From: Flavobacterium sp. 1 | GTDB taxonomy: Bacteria > Bacteroidota > Bacteroidia > Flavobacteriales > Flavobacteriaceae | DNA: 64,000 bases | NCBI RefSeq assembly: GCF_002797935.1 | Contig: NZ_PGER01000001.1 | Span: 1,240,001-1,304,000, forward strand | Reading direction: 5' to 3' | Shown: positions 10,039 through 17,613 of the stretch, piece after piece | How positions within the stretch are numbered: the stretch's first letter is position 1 | Layout: the number at the start of each line of letters is the position of its first letter | Made by a program: the position numbers and the translations under genes | Notes under the pieces: generated by a model | The model's input: only the letters and a program-made list of their open reading frames with translations | Told to the model about the DNA's origin: nothing | The model's database searches: none

Positions 10039-11559
10039 ATGAAAAAAGTATCAGTAGAAGAAAATGATTCTCGTTTCCCAAGTTTTAAGCAAGGTTTTAA
10101 TCAACGTTGGTATGCTAATAATTGCAATGTGGTTTACCTGTGCGAAAATGCGGATGGCACTGCTGCTGCATTAGAGGAAGCAATAAGTCGTTTTGATAAG
10201 GATGTGAAAGTAAAATGCGGAGGGCATTGTTATGAAAATTTTGTTTTCAACGAAGTCACCAAAGCTATTTTGGATGTAACCTCCCTAGACGACGCAGGGT
10301 ATGATGAAGATCGCGGATATTACTTAGGTGCAGGAGGAAACAATTGGGAAGCATTTAAAAGTTTATTCCGAGATTTTGGTAAAGTTTTACCCGCTGGATC
10401 TTGCTATTCAGTAGGATTGGGAGGTCATATTTGCGGAGGCGGATATGGACTTTTATCACGTCTGAATGGACTTACGGTTGATTGGTTAACAGGGGTTGAA
10501 TTGGTGGTAAAAGACAAGAATGATCAACCGGCACGTACAATATATGTTTCAAAAGAGTCCATAGGTGATGAACAAGATTTGTTTTGGGCGCATTGTGGTG
10601 GTGGTGGCGGTAATTTTGGCGTGATCACGAAATACTATTTTAAAAATCTTCCAGACTCGCCTGAATGTGCTTTTCTGACCACTTACGCTTTTCAGTGGAA
10701 ACATTTATCCGCGAAAACACTTTACAAACTCCTCGAATGGTACGAGGGATTTTCATTAAAAAAAGACAACTGGAATCAATTTGGTTTATTTAAACTCAAC
10801 CATAAAGCAAATGGGGAGATTCATCTGGTGATTCAAACGGCAACGGAGAATAGCGATGAAGCATTAAAAAGAAATAAAGCCCTCATTGAAAAGCAGTCCA
10901 AAGAGTTAACTGAAATTTGTGAGCACCAAATTGCTAGAAGACCCATTTTTGGACATGGAGCGTACTTCCCTTCCGAGATGTCTACAAATACAATTTTATA
11001 TACTTATTATGAAGCAACTCAAACCTTGAATGGCTCCGGAGTGAACCAACGAGGAAAATACAAGTCGGCCTATATGCGTAAGAAGTTTAGTAAGCGGGAT
11101 GCCAAAGTGATTTTTAAGCAACTGCAAAAAGTACCAGAAGGACTCACCAAAACAGACATGACGCAAAGTTTGTTGCAAGTTGATTCCTATAGCGGAAAAA
11201 TAAATAATGTAGATTCAAATGCCACAGCCATTGCACAGCGGGATTCAATATTCAAACTTCAGTTTCAAACCTATTGGACATCTGAAAAAGATGATCCAAA
11301 ATATTTAAGTTGGATTCGCGAGTTCTATGGTGCCGTGTACAAAAAGACAGGAGGTACTCCTAACCCAAAATTAGACCCCACAAATAATGTAGACGGCTGC
11401 TATTACAATTATCCCGACGCCGATTTAAATGAACTTGTAGGCAAACAAGGAGCTATGGAATTGTATTTCCTTGAAAATCTTGATCGTTTGAAAGCAGTGA
11501 AGCGCAGATGGGATCCGAATAATTACTTTAATAGTGAACAATCAATCCCTTTGATTTAA
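10039..11559 (+). CDS. BBE-type FAD-binding oxidoreductase, probably bicovalent flavin
   Basis: Flavin oxidase of the berberine bridge enzyme/hexose and chito-oligosaccharide oxidase type, 506 residues. The N-terminal FAD_binding_4 domain contains GGHCYEN, where H63 should carry the 8-alpha bond, and GSCYSVGLGGHICGGGYG, where C122 sits at the position of the 6-S-cysteinyl bond. The C-terminal BBE motif is present (YYNYPDADL, then RWDPNNYF and QSIP). Known relatives oxidise sugars or alkaloids and release hydrogen peroxide. There is no signal peptide, so the protein is cytoplasmic or exported by an unconventional route. A chitinase gene lies 1.8 kb downstream, which fits oxidation of a chitin-derived sugar, but the substrate is inferred only. 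Confidence 0.85.
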   Translation: MKKVSVEENDSRFPSFKQGFNQRWYANNCNVVYLCENADGTAAALEEAISRFDKDVKVKCGGHCYENFVFNEVTKAILDVTSLDDAGYDEDRGYYLGAGGNNWEAFKSLFRDFGKVLPAGSCYSVGLGGHICGGGYGLLSRLNGLTVDWLTGVELVVKDKNDQPARTIYVSKESIGDEQDLFWAHCGGGGGNFGVITKYYFKNLPDSPECAFLTTYAFQWKHLSAKTLYKLLEWYEGFSLKKDNWNQFGLFKLNHKANGEIHLVIQTATENSDEALKRNKALIEKQSKELTEICEHQIARRPIFGHGAYFPSEMSTNTILYTYYEATQTLNGSGVNQRGKYKSAYMRKKFSKRDAKVIFKQLQKVPEGLTKTDMTQSLLQVDSYSGKINNVDSNATAIAQRDSIFKLQFQTYWTSEKDDPKYLSWIREFYGAVYKKTGGTPNPKLDPTNNVDGCYYNYPDADLNELVGKQGAMELYFLENLDRLKAVKRRWDPNNYFNSEQSIPLI

Positions 11560-11729
11560 TTGAAGCGAATTTTGTAGCAACTACTTTTTTTGCGATTCTA
11601 TGAAAGAGCAAAAGTGGCGAGTTTCTCCTTGAATTCGATTTAATTGACAGAAGTTTAAAAAGTTCCAATTTGGAGGCCCAAGAGTTTTTGTAAAGCCTAT
11701 TAGAAAAACAATCTTTAATTTTTAATCAC

Positions 11730-11762
11730 AAAAAGCATCTCTTTTTTAAGGAGGTGCTTTTT
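11730..11762 (+). terminator. Rho-independent terminator after the flavin oxidase gene
   Basis: A 12-bp stem (AAAAAGCATCTC with GAGGTGCTTTTT, one G-T pair) and a 9-base loop, ending in T. It lies 170 bp after the stop codon and just before leader module A. Weaker but related hairpins precede modules B and C. Confidence 0.7.
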
Positions 11763-11826
11763 GCTTTTTAAAATAGACCAATATCTCATGGTATAAGGTC
11801 TTATCACTTGATTTCAACTGCGTGAA

Positions 11827-12124
11827 ATACCGTGATATATTTTTATCGATTTCTTCTCTCTACATTTATAATGTCAAACTAAAGGGTGTAAGATGTAGCG
11901 TATCAATCCGATATTCTGTAAATTATAAAATGGATTTGATAGTCTGACTTTGGCCAAAGTAGGAATGATAAATTGTCAATAAATAAATGGAATCAACACC
12001 AAGAGTATCTGAAATAAGCGTATTCCAAAAAGTAAAAATAAGAATAGATTTATGGATTTGGAATGAATGCGTTTATTGGCATAAAATAATAAAATAGTGG
12101 AGCCAGAAACCACTTAAATAAACG
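11827..12124 (+). promoter_or_regulatory. Leader module A: promoter plus about 300-nt conserved 5' leader
   Basis: First of three related modules (A 11827-12124, B 12965-13266, C 14345-14530). A promoter-like box TCTACATTTA (TAnnTTTA, near the Bacteroidota -7 consensus) is followed by GTCAAA, a conserved TTCTGTAA, the 14-bp perfect palindrome ACTTTGGCCAAAGT at 11947-11960, an AACACCAAG block, AGATTTATGGATT, and a stem-loop AGTGG-9-CCACT at 12096-12114 running into TTAAATAAACG. The start codon of the next gene is 64 bases further on. No ORF in this copy is shared with the other copies, so conservation is more likely at DNA or RNA level. Function as operator or RNA regulator is inferred. Confidence 0.6.
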
Positions 12125-12178
12125 ACTTGATCTGCACAGGAAAATTGCAGGGAGTATTAAATTTTAAAAATAAATATT

Positions 12179-12859
12179 ATGGAAATCAAAGATTATGTAA
12201 AAAGTGAAGTGTTAAGTAGCTTCATATCAAATCCGACGTTGGTACAGAGAACTAGCATAGGTAATGTTATGCCTATGCTTGATCGTGTTATTTTTAGTAT
12301 TGAAAGACCAGATTCAGGCACTAATCAAGGTGGTATTGCGTATATTAAGGAAATCACCACGGGTAAACTGATAAAGATGATTAGTATCCCAGGGATGAAT
12401 ACTCCGGTAACCGGATTGTCTATACAAAGTGATGAGTTGAATTTTGAAACTAAATCATATGTACTAGAGTATGGACCCGACCATATCGATAAGGGAGTAA
12501 AATCTATTGCGGCAACAGTGGATATCATTCAAGCTACTCCGATGAATTATCAACCATCAACATGTAATGCATTTAACAACTCTGATACCCATATACAGAG
12601 TAGATATCATCTTCCGAAAGAAATATTACAAGATGGAAACGTCGTGATGATATATGCAGTCGAAGGTGATAAATTATTATCTAGCGACAAAGCAATAGCA
12701 AATAAGATTTTTACGCTTTCAAAAGTTTCTCCTAACCATGGCACCGCGCTTTTGGAAAACTACCCAGAAGGTACATTTAAGAGGGGGAAAACATACTCGG
12801 TTTGCTTAAATGTTTATAGTTGGGCACGTCAAATTGCGGGATACCAATTCGTGTATTAA
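12179..12859 (+). CDS. Unknown 226-residue protein under leader module A
   Basis: I do not recognise a family. The 226 residues are rich in beta-strand-like segments, with no signal peptide, no lipobox and no membrane helix. It starts with MEIKDYVKSE and contains only two cysteines. The start ATG follows an AT-rich stretch without a classic Shine-Dalgarno site, as is usual in Bacteroidota. It shares its long leader with the chitinase gene downstream and has its own terminator, so the two are separate transcripts probably under the same control. A cytoplasmic or unconventionally released binding protein would fit, but no function can be assigned. Confidence 0.7.
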   Translation: MEIKDYVKSEVLSSFISNPTLVQRTSIGNVMPMLDRVIFSIERPDSGTNQGGIAYIKEITTGKLIKMISIPGMNTPVTGLSIQSDELNFETKSYVLEYGPDHIDKGVKSIAATVDIIQATPMNYQPSTCNAFNNSDTHIQSRYHLPKEILQDGNVVMIYAVEGDKLLSSDKAIANKIFTLSKVSPNHGTALLENYPEGTFKRGKTYSVCLNVYSWARQIAGYQFVY

Positions 12860-12916
12860 TTTTTTTAGCAAGTTCAAGCACTTGTAGCTTCTAACTTGTA
12901 CCTGTAAATAGAATAA

Positions 12917-12946
12917 AAAAAGCAACCCGTAAAAAGGTTGCTTTTT
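12917..12946 (+). terminator. Rho-independent terminator after the unknown gene
   Basis: Perfect 11-bp stem AAAAAGCAACC / GGTTGCTTTTT with an 8-base loop. It separates the unknown gene from leader module B. Confidence 0.8.
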
Positions 12947-12964
12947 CCTGTCATTCCCACCCAT

Positions 12965-13266
12965 TGAAATAGGATGAAATATTTTTCCTGATTTTTTTTC
13001 TTTTTCTAGATTTATCGTGTCAAATAAAGGATGCAATACATGGACAATCAATACGCTATTCTGTAATATGCAAAAAGAGTTTGAAAATCTGACTTCGGCC
13101 GAAGAAAGAAAAAATAAGTTGTTGATTAACGAATTATTACAACACCAAGCGTACTTGGAATAAGATATTCTGAAAAGTAAAATTAAGTACGAATTTATGG
13201 ATTGGGATATATCGTTGCTAGTTTTCTAAATTTTATGCAGTGGAGCAGAACCCACTTAAATAAACG
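12965..13266 (+). promoter_or_regulatory. Leader module B upstream of the chitinase gene
   Basis: Second copy of the leader. Same order of blocks: GAAATATTTTT, TCTAGATTTA, GTCAAA, TTCTGTAA, the palindrome CTTCGGCCGAAG (13093-13104), AACACCAAG, GAATTTATGGATT, and the stem-loop AGTGG-8-CCACT (13239-13256) followed by TTAAATAAACG. Relative to copy A the palindrome changes T-A to C-G on both arms, so symmetry is kept. This copy alone contains two short ORFs: 13031-13066 (11 codons) and 13068-13163 (31 codons, MQKEFENLTSAEE...). A further hairpin CCTAAAA / TTTTAGG sits just before the chitinase ribosome binding region. Confidence 0.6.
13068..13163 (+). other. Short ORF (31 codons) inside leader module B
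   Basis: Starts one base after the stop codon of an 11-codon ORF (13031-13066), an arrangement that would allow translational coupling. The peptide is charged and helix-prone (EERKNKLLINELLQHQ). The matching positions in modules A and C keep traces of the same reading (FDSLT and IENITS) but are closed by stops. It may therefore be a true leader peptide, or the last intact relic of an ancestral coding sequence shared by the three modules. Confidence 0.3.
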
Positions 13267-13317
13267 GGGCAGATTCCTAAAAGCCTTATTTTTTTTAGGA
13301 GAACAAATAAATTACTT

Positions 13318-14193
13318 ATGGATAATTCACTCGTAGTAGGTTACCTTGAAAGTTGGTCGCCTAATCAGATTACTTTTACACAAGCCGCAAAAAGTGGTTA
13401 TAACACTATTGTAATGGCTTTTGGAACCATTAATGGGACGACAATCGGGATTTCGGATGGAAATTTTAATCCCTCTCCAACTCCCCAAAAATTAAAAGAG
13501 GATATCAAAAATGCCAAAGCAAATGGAGCGAAACACATACTTTTCTCTGTTGGAGGCGAAAGCAATACGTATAATCCAAAAGGGTCGGCAGACGATGTTG
13601 CACAGGCATTGGTAGCGTATCTCCAAGAGTATGGGTTTACAGGAGTTGATTTCGATTTAGAAATAAACACCGATGGAAATTACTTAGATCAATTATGTGC
13701 CGGTATTCAAAAAAGAGACCCTTCATTAATTATTACGGCAGCTCCTCAACTCAACCAAGCTGATCATGCATCTGATCTGTTCCTTGTCTCCACAGGAAAC
13801 TATCGCATTTACGACAAAGCGATTCAAAATAATCGTTTTAATTACCTCTTTATCCAAGCGTACAACAATGGATGGCCATCCATTAATGGCTATTCAGAAA
13901 TGAATGTCCCTTTTATTTCTGCCGCCTTCAACAACTTGAAGAAAAGCATTCCTGCTCAAACAAAAATTGTCATAGGTGAACCTGCCACTAAAGATGCCGC
14001 GGGTAGTTACAGCGTATTTAATGGACCTAATGCAGGACCTAATATTTATTCGTTAATGGCAGATCAGTACAAAGCAATTTCTAATGACCCCCAGTTTGGT
14101 GGAGTTATGACTTGGGATATCAATTGGGATGCAAAAAATAATTACCAATTTGTAAAAGCAATGAATCATGTGATTGTGCCGAATTTGGTATAA
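13318..14193 (+). CDS. Glycoside hydrolase family 18 chitinase without export signal
   Basis: Endo-acting chitinase-like (beta/alpha)8 barrel of 291 residues, essentially only the catalytic domain. The substrate-binding SVGG motif is at 77-80, the catalytic DFDLE at 111-115 with E115 as proton donor, and QAYNN at 180-184. The first Asp of the usual DxxDxDxE motif is Thr. The protein begins directly with the first strand (MDNSLVVGYLESW) and has neither a signal peptide nor a type IX C-terminal domain, which is odd for an enzyme acting on an extracellular polymer. Leader module B lies upstream and a weaker hairpin terminator follows at 14301-14327. It might act on imported oligosaccharides or be delivered by a contractile or lysis-based route. 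Confidence 0.9.
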   Translation: MDNSLVVGYLESWSPNQITFTQAAKSGYNTIVMAFGTINGTTIGISDGNFNPSPTPQKLKEDIKNAKANGAKHILFSVGGESNTYNPKGSADDVAQALVAYLQEYGFTGVDFDLEINTDGNYLDQLCAGIQKRDPSLIITAAPQLNQADHASDLFLVSTGNYRIYDKAIQNNRFNYLFIQAYNNGWPSINGYSEMNVPFISAAFNNLKKSIPAQTKIVIGEPATKDAAGSYSVFNGPNAGPNIYSLMADQYKAISNDPQFGGVMTWDINWDAKNNYQFVKAMNHVIVPNLV

Positions 14194-14300
14194 AAGCATA
14201 ACGAAGCAAGTAAAATTGACACTATGAATGCCTGATTTCGGGTAAAAAACAAGTAGCTGCGCATGGCTTGATTGCTATAAAACACGACCATGTTTATTAC

Positions 14301-14327
14301 AAAAGCAATCTGTAAAGGGTTGCTTTT
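14301..14327 (+). terminator. Hairpin terminator after the chitinase gene
   Basis: Stem AAAAGCAA / TTGCTTTT with an 11-base loop and a run of T. It stands in the same place relative to leader C as the other terminators do relative to leaders A and B. Confidence 0.6.
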
Positions 14328-14344
14328 TTTGCTTTTTCATCCCT

Positions 14345-14530
14345 ATTGAAATAGGATGAAATATTTTTTCTGATTGCTTATTTCTAAATTTACACTATCA
14401 AGTAAGGGATGTAATTTATGGTCTATAAATTTGGTATGCTGTAAGTTGTAAAATAAATTGAAAATATAACTTCGGTCGTAGGAACAAATAAGTAAATAGT
14501 TTGTCAATAAATAACCAATGCCAATTATTA
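14345..14530 (+). promoter_or_regulatory. Leader module C, shortened
   Basis: Third copy of the leader: GAAATATTTTTTCTGATT, then TCTAAATTTA and TATCAA, then CTGTAA and a damaged palindrome CTTCGGTCGTAG (14470-14481). The downstream half with the AGTGG/CCACT stem-loop is missing, and a start codon follows at 14552. It drives only a gene remnant, so the palindrome may have decayed after the gene was lost. Confidence 0.5.
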
Positions 14531-14551
14531 ACAATTTAATTAAAAAAAATA

Positions 14552-14596
14552 ATGGAACACAATCATTCTGATCACGACCAGGGCATTCGCTTTTAA
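14552..14596 (+). pseudogene. 5' remnant of a gene interrupted by an insertion sequence
   Basis: An ATG after leader C opens a frame for MEHNHSDHD; sequence resembling an ISAs1-type terminus (CAGGGC) begins at about 14579 and a stop follows at 14594. The His/Asp-rich start could be the beginning of a third gene of this regulon. Nothing more of it is seen in the window. Confidence 0.4.
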
Positions 14597-15190
14597 ACTT
14601 TCAATATTAATTCTCTGTAAGTGCTGTCAGTAAAGGCTTTGAGACGTTTTCTGTTTTTTGATTTTGGAAAGGTTTTTTCTTGATCCAACATCGTGTTTGC
14701 TAATTTTGCAATTAGATTGGCATTTTCGATAGCTGTTTGGTTTCGTTTGGCTTGATTGTCTTCTCTGAAAATGACATCTAAATTCCAATGTAAATTATTT
14801 TCAATTGTCCAATGTGATCGTATGGATTCGTTTAGAAGTCCAGCATCAGCGGGCAATGAACTAATGTAATACCTTGTACTTGTGGTTTCTTTTTCTGTTT
14901 TTTTGAAGTAGATTTTTGACTCAATTTTCACGATGATTCTCAAATCTTTCCATTTATGAGCATTATCTATGAATTCTAAATCGCTAATAACGATACACTT
15001 ACGAACTTCAACTCGACCATGTCCACAATCTTCAGTTGTGTCTATTTCTACTGCTTTTTTAACAGCAAATGAATCCTCAATGTTTTCTAATAGTGTTTTT
15101 TGATTGTTTTTAACTTGTAAAATATAATCCGCTTCTTGCTCTCTAATTTTCTTTGCAATTTCTCTCTGACAACCCATTGCATCAATCATA
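14593..15190 (-). mobile_element. ISAs1-family transposase remnant, N-terminus lost
   Basis: C-terminal two thirds of an ISAs1-type DDE transposase (H-repeat protein type). Visible are IDAMGCQREIAKKI with a catalytic Asp, the ADYILQVKNNQ strand, HWTIENNLHW with the Glu region, and the usual RxREDN-like segment followed by the NTxLDQEK tail. The frame stays open to 15228, but transposase-like sequence ends near 15190, where histidine-kinase sequence on the other strand begins. The element is therefore cut by a deletion and cannot move by itself. Its right terminus probably starts with CAGGGC at 14579. It interrupts the third leader-controlled gene. Confidence 0.8.
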
Positions 15191-15192
15191 TA

Positions 15193-15417
15193 ACCCAGCT
15201 CAAAGAAATGATTTTTATGATTTCTCATAAAGTAAGACTGCCCATTGCAAATATTATAGGCCTATCGGATGCTCTTGATGAGTCAATAAATAACCCAACG
15301 GAATTAAAAAAAATAGTCGATTATATGAAAGAATCCGCAATTGATCTTGAAGAGTTTACGCAAGAGTTGAATCATTTTATTCAAAACTCAAAAGATAAAG
15401 CAGAAAATGAAATTTAG
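15193..15417 (+). pseudogene. Histidine-kinase C-terminal fragment
   Basis: About 75 codons that read like a HisKA dimerisation segment (MISHKVRLPIANIIGL, with the phospho-acceptor His) and its second helix, ending at a natural stop. It lacks both an N-terminal sensor part and an ATPase domain. The frame continues upstream only into antisense transposase sequence, so the start is not its own. It is the 3' end of a PAS/HisKA-type gene left after the deletion that also cut the IS. The stretch 15418-15611 holds no gene, but contains the first copy of an 18-bp repeat (15560-15577). Confidence 0.65.
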
Positions 15418-15559
15418 ACAGGATAAGTGAAATTAGCGTTTTTAATCGTAATTTCGTTTAGCTGAAAACACTCTGCTTCAAAGTCCGCAAACCGCTTGAA
15501 GTGTGGGAATGTCAGACTGTCTGATAGAAGTCCAAATAAGAAAAGATTAAACAAGGTTT

Positions 15560-15577
15560 TTTGACAAACTGACGTTA
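15560..15577 (+). repeat. 18-bp direct repeat, left copy
   Basis: TTTGACAAACTGACGTTA, identical to 18836-18853 in the same orientation. The two copies bracket the GlxA/EthD/DinB/SRPBCC/PH block of about 3.3 kb. Confidence 0.75.
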
Positions 15578-15611
15578 GCAGAAATCCTAGAACAACCACG
15601 CTTAATGAATT

Positions 15612-16601
15612 TTATACAATAAAAACTGCATCTTTATAATATTTTCTTTTATATTCCAACGGAGACATTCCAGTAATTTTCCTAAACACTTCTCGAAATG
15701 CTTTTACATCGGCATAACCAACTTCATACATTACTTCATTAATTGTTTTGCGGTTTGTTTCAAATGCTTTTTTTGCAGTTTCTATTTTAACCCTTTGGGA
15801 ATATTCGATTGGAGTATTTCCAGTAGCTTTTATAAATCTTCTATCAAAATTTCTTCTGCCAACATTAAACTTTGAGGATAACTCTTCAACGGATATTTTT
15901 TCTTCTACATTCATTTCTATGTATGCTTGTGCTTGTTGCACTATTTCATCATCGTGTTTTTTTTGTCCTGTGAAAATTGCAAATTCAGACTGTGTATTCC
16001 TATCGATTTCTATCTGAAAAACTTTGGCACAAAAAATGGAAGTCTGTCTGTCAAAATATTTTTCTACCAAATAAATCATCAGATTAAGAAATGAATAAGC
16101 ACCTCCGTTGGTATAAATTCCGTTCTCATCAGTAATTAATTTATCTGTTTTTAAATTTACTTTCGGAAACATTGTTCTAAAATTATCCGCAGCCGACCAG
16201 TGTGTAGAACAACTTTTTCCATCTAACAAACCTGTTGAAGCAAGCAAAAATGCACCTGTACAAATACTGGCTATTTCTGCACCATTTTTATATTGCATAT
16301 CGATCCAATCTATCAGTAACTTATTTGCCTGAACTGTTTTTTGATAATTATGATTTAATGACGGAATGATGATGAGATTTGTTTTCGGAACATCAGAAAT
16401 ATTGATATGTGGCTTCACAGCAAACAAACCGTCATAAAACTCCACTGTTTTTGAAACTCCAACCAACTGAATATTGAAGATCTGTTCATTTCCCTTTTGC
16501 TTCCAATAAGCGCTGGCTCTCATAAATATTTTGTAAGTACCAATAATGCTACTTAGGTTGTTTCCTTCTCCATTTGGAACAATTATAGTAAGATGTTTCA
16601 T
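15612..16601 (-). CDS. GlxA-type transcription regulator (DJ-1/PfpI-like plus AraC HTH)
   Basis: Transcription factor of 329 residues. The N-terminal half is a DJ-1/PfpI-like domain with the nucleophile-elbow region ICTGAFLLAS, so a Cys is present. The C-terminal 100 residues are an AraC-type double helix-turn-helix (FNVGRRNFDRRF and the second signature ending GMSPLEYKRKYY). GlxA-type regulators usually sense small metabolites and activate adjacent genes. The gene is divergent from the EthD gene across 153 bp that must hold both promoters; a TATATTTG box lies at 16696-16703 for the opposite strand. It is the likely regulator of the small operon next to it. Confidence 0.9.
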   Translation of the reverse strand: MKHLTIIVPNGEGNNLSSIIGTYKIFMRASAYWKQKGNEQIFNIQLVGVSKTVEFYDGLFAVKPHINISDVPKTNLIIIPSLNHNYQKTVQANKLLIDWIDMQYKNGAEIASICTGAFLLASTGLLDGKSCSTHWSAADNFRTMFPKVNLKTDKLITDENGIYTNGGAYSFLNLMIYLVEKYFDRQTSIFCAKVFQIEIDRNTQSEFAIFTGQKKHDDEIVQQAQAYIEMNVEEKISVEELSSKFNVGRRNFDRRFIKATGNTPIEYSQRVKIETAKKAFETNRKTINEVMYEVGYADVKAFREVFRKITGMSPLEYKRKYYKDAVFIV

Positions 16602-16754
16602 AGCTTAAAATTTTCATAAAAATACAAAACAATATTGTCTAAATCAACCTATTAGAATGTCTGTTTTACACCCTGTAGAAGTAAGTTTATGACGATATAT
16701 TTGTAATGTAAAATCTAAAAAAGATATTCACAACAATTCAAAATAATAAATCAA

Positions 16755-17069
16755 ATGGCAAAAATGACTGTGATTTACAAAACACCAAAAGATAAAGAAT
16801 TTTTTGAACGACATTATTTTGAGATACACATTCCATTAGCAAAACAATTACCCGGTTTAATAAAGTATGAAATAAATGACGGCCCAATTGTTTCACTTAC
16901 TGGGCATGAAGAAACGTATCGCATTGCCAACCTATATTTTGATTCACTTGAAGCAATGATGAACGCTTTTCAATCAGAAATAGGACAAAAATGTGCTGTT
17001 GACAGAAATATTTTTGCACCAAATAATGAAGAGGTTCAGATTTATTTATATGATTCAAAAAACACTTAA
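16755..17069 (+). CDS. EthD family protein
   Basis: Small ferredoxin-like fold protein of 104 residues with the EthD pattern: an N-terminal strand MTVIYKTPKD, HYFEIHIPLAKQLPG in the first helix region, and a C-terminal QIYLYD strand. EthD proteins are dimeric alpha+beta barrels linked to degradation of ethers and other xenobiotics, but many have no known reaction. First gene of a three-gene set with DinB and SRPBCC proteins, divergent from a GlxA regulator, with a TATATTTG promoter box about 50 bp upstream. A role in detoxification is inferred. Confidence 0.85.
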   Translation: MAKMTVIYKTPKDKEFFERHYFEIHIPLAKQLPGLIKYEINDGPIVSLTGHEETYRIANLYFDSLEAMMNAFQSEIGQKCAVDRNIFAPNNEEVQIYLYDSKNT

Positions 17070-17126
17070 TACACTAGTAAACAAAAAATAATGATAATAA
17101 ATTTACACTAATTAAAAATCAAAAAA

Positions 17127-17606
17127 ATGAAAACAACAGAAACAATCATTAAAATGATATTCGACAGATGGAATGCATCTATAGCAAGTTGCGATACATT
17201 ACTTAATTCTTTGACTGACGAAACCTTGCAAAAAGAAATTGCACCGGGCAAGAACAGAGGAATTTATCTATTGGGACATCTTATTGCGGTGCACGATGAT
17301 ATGCTGATACTATTAGATATGGGTGAAAAACTGTATCCAGAATTGAATGAACCGTTTCTAAAATCGCCTGACAAAACAACAACTCTAATTCAATCGGCAA
17401 GTGAATTAAGAACTTTTTGGTCTAACCAATGTGAGGTATTAAAACAAAAATTCGACAATCTGAAACCAGAAGGGTGGTTTGAAAAACATACTGCTGTTTC
17501 AACCGAAGACTTTGCTAAAGAGCCCCATCGCAATAAATTAAACATTATCATAACAAGAACATCACATTTACAATACCATTTGGGGCAATTGCAATTACTT
17601 AAATAA
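17127..17606 (+). CDS. DinB family protein
   Basis: Four-helix DinB/YfiT-like protein of 159 residues. The expected metal-binding His residues are visible: GHLIAVHDD near 50 and the C-terminal HLQYHLGQL. Such proteins bind a divalent metal and often act as thiol- or bacillithiol-dependent transferases, though most are uncharacterised. It lies 57 bp after the EthD gene and 7 bp before the SRPBCC gene, so the three are probably co-transcribed. Confidence 0.85.
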   Translation: MKTTETIIKMIFDRWNASIASCDTLLNSLTDETLQKEIAPGKNRGIYLLGHLIAVHDDMLILLDMGEKLYPELNEPFLKSPDKTTTLIQSASELRTFWSNQCEVLKQKFDNLKPEGWFEKHTAVSTEDFAKEPHRNKLNIIITRTSHLQYHLGQLQLLK

Positions 17607-17613
17607 TAAAAAA

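Noticed and set aside
15136..15192. Upstream part of the 93-codon frame containing the histidine-kinase fragment
   Set aside because: This part is antisense to transposase coding sequence and is not kinase-like, so the fragment was started near 15193.
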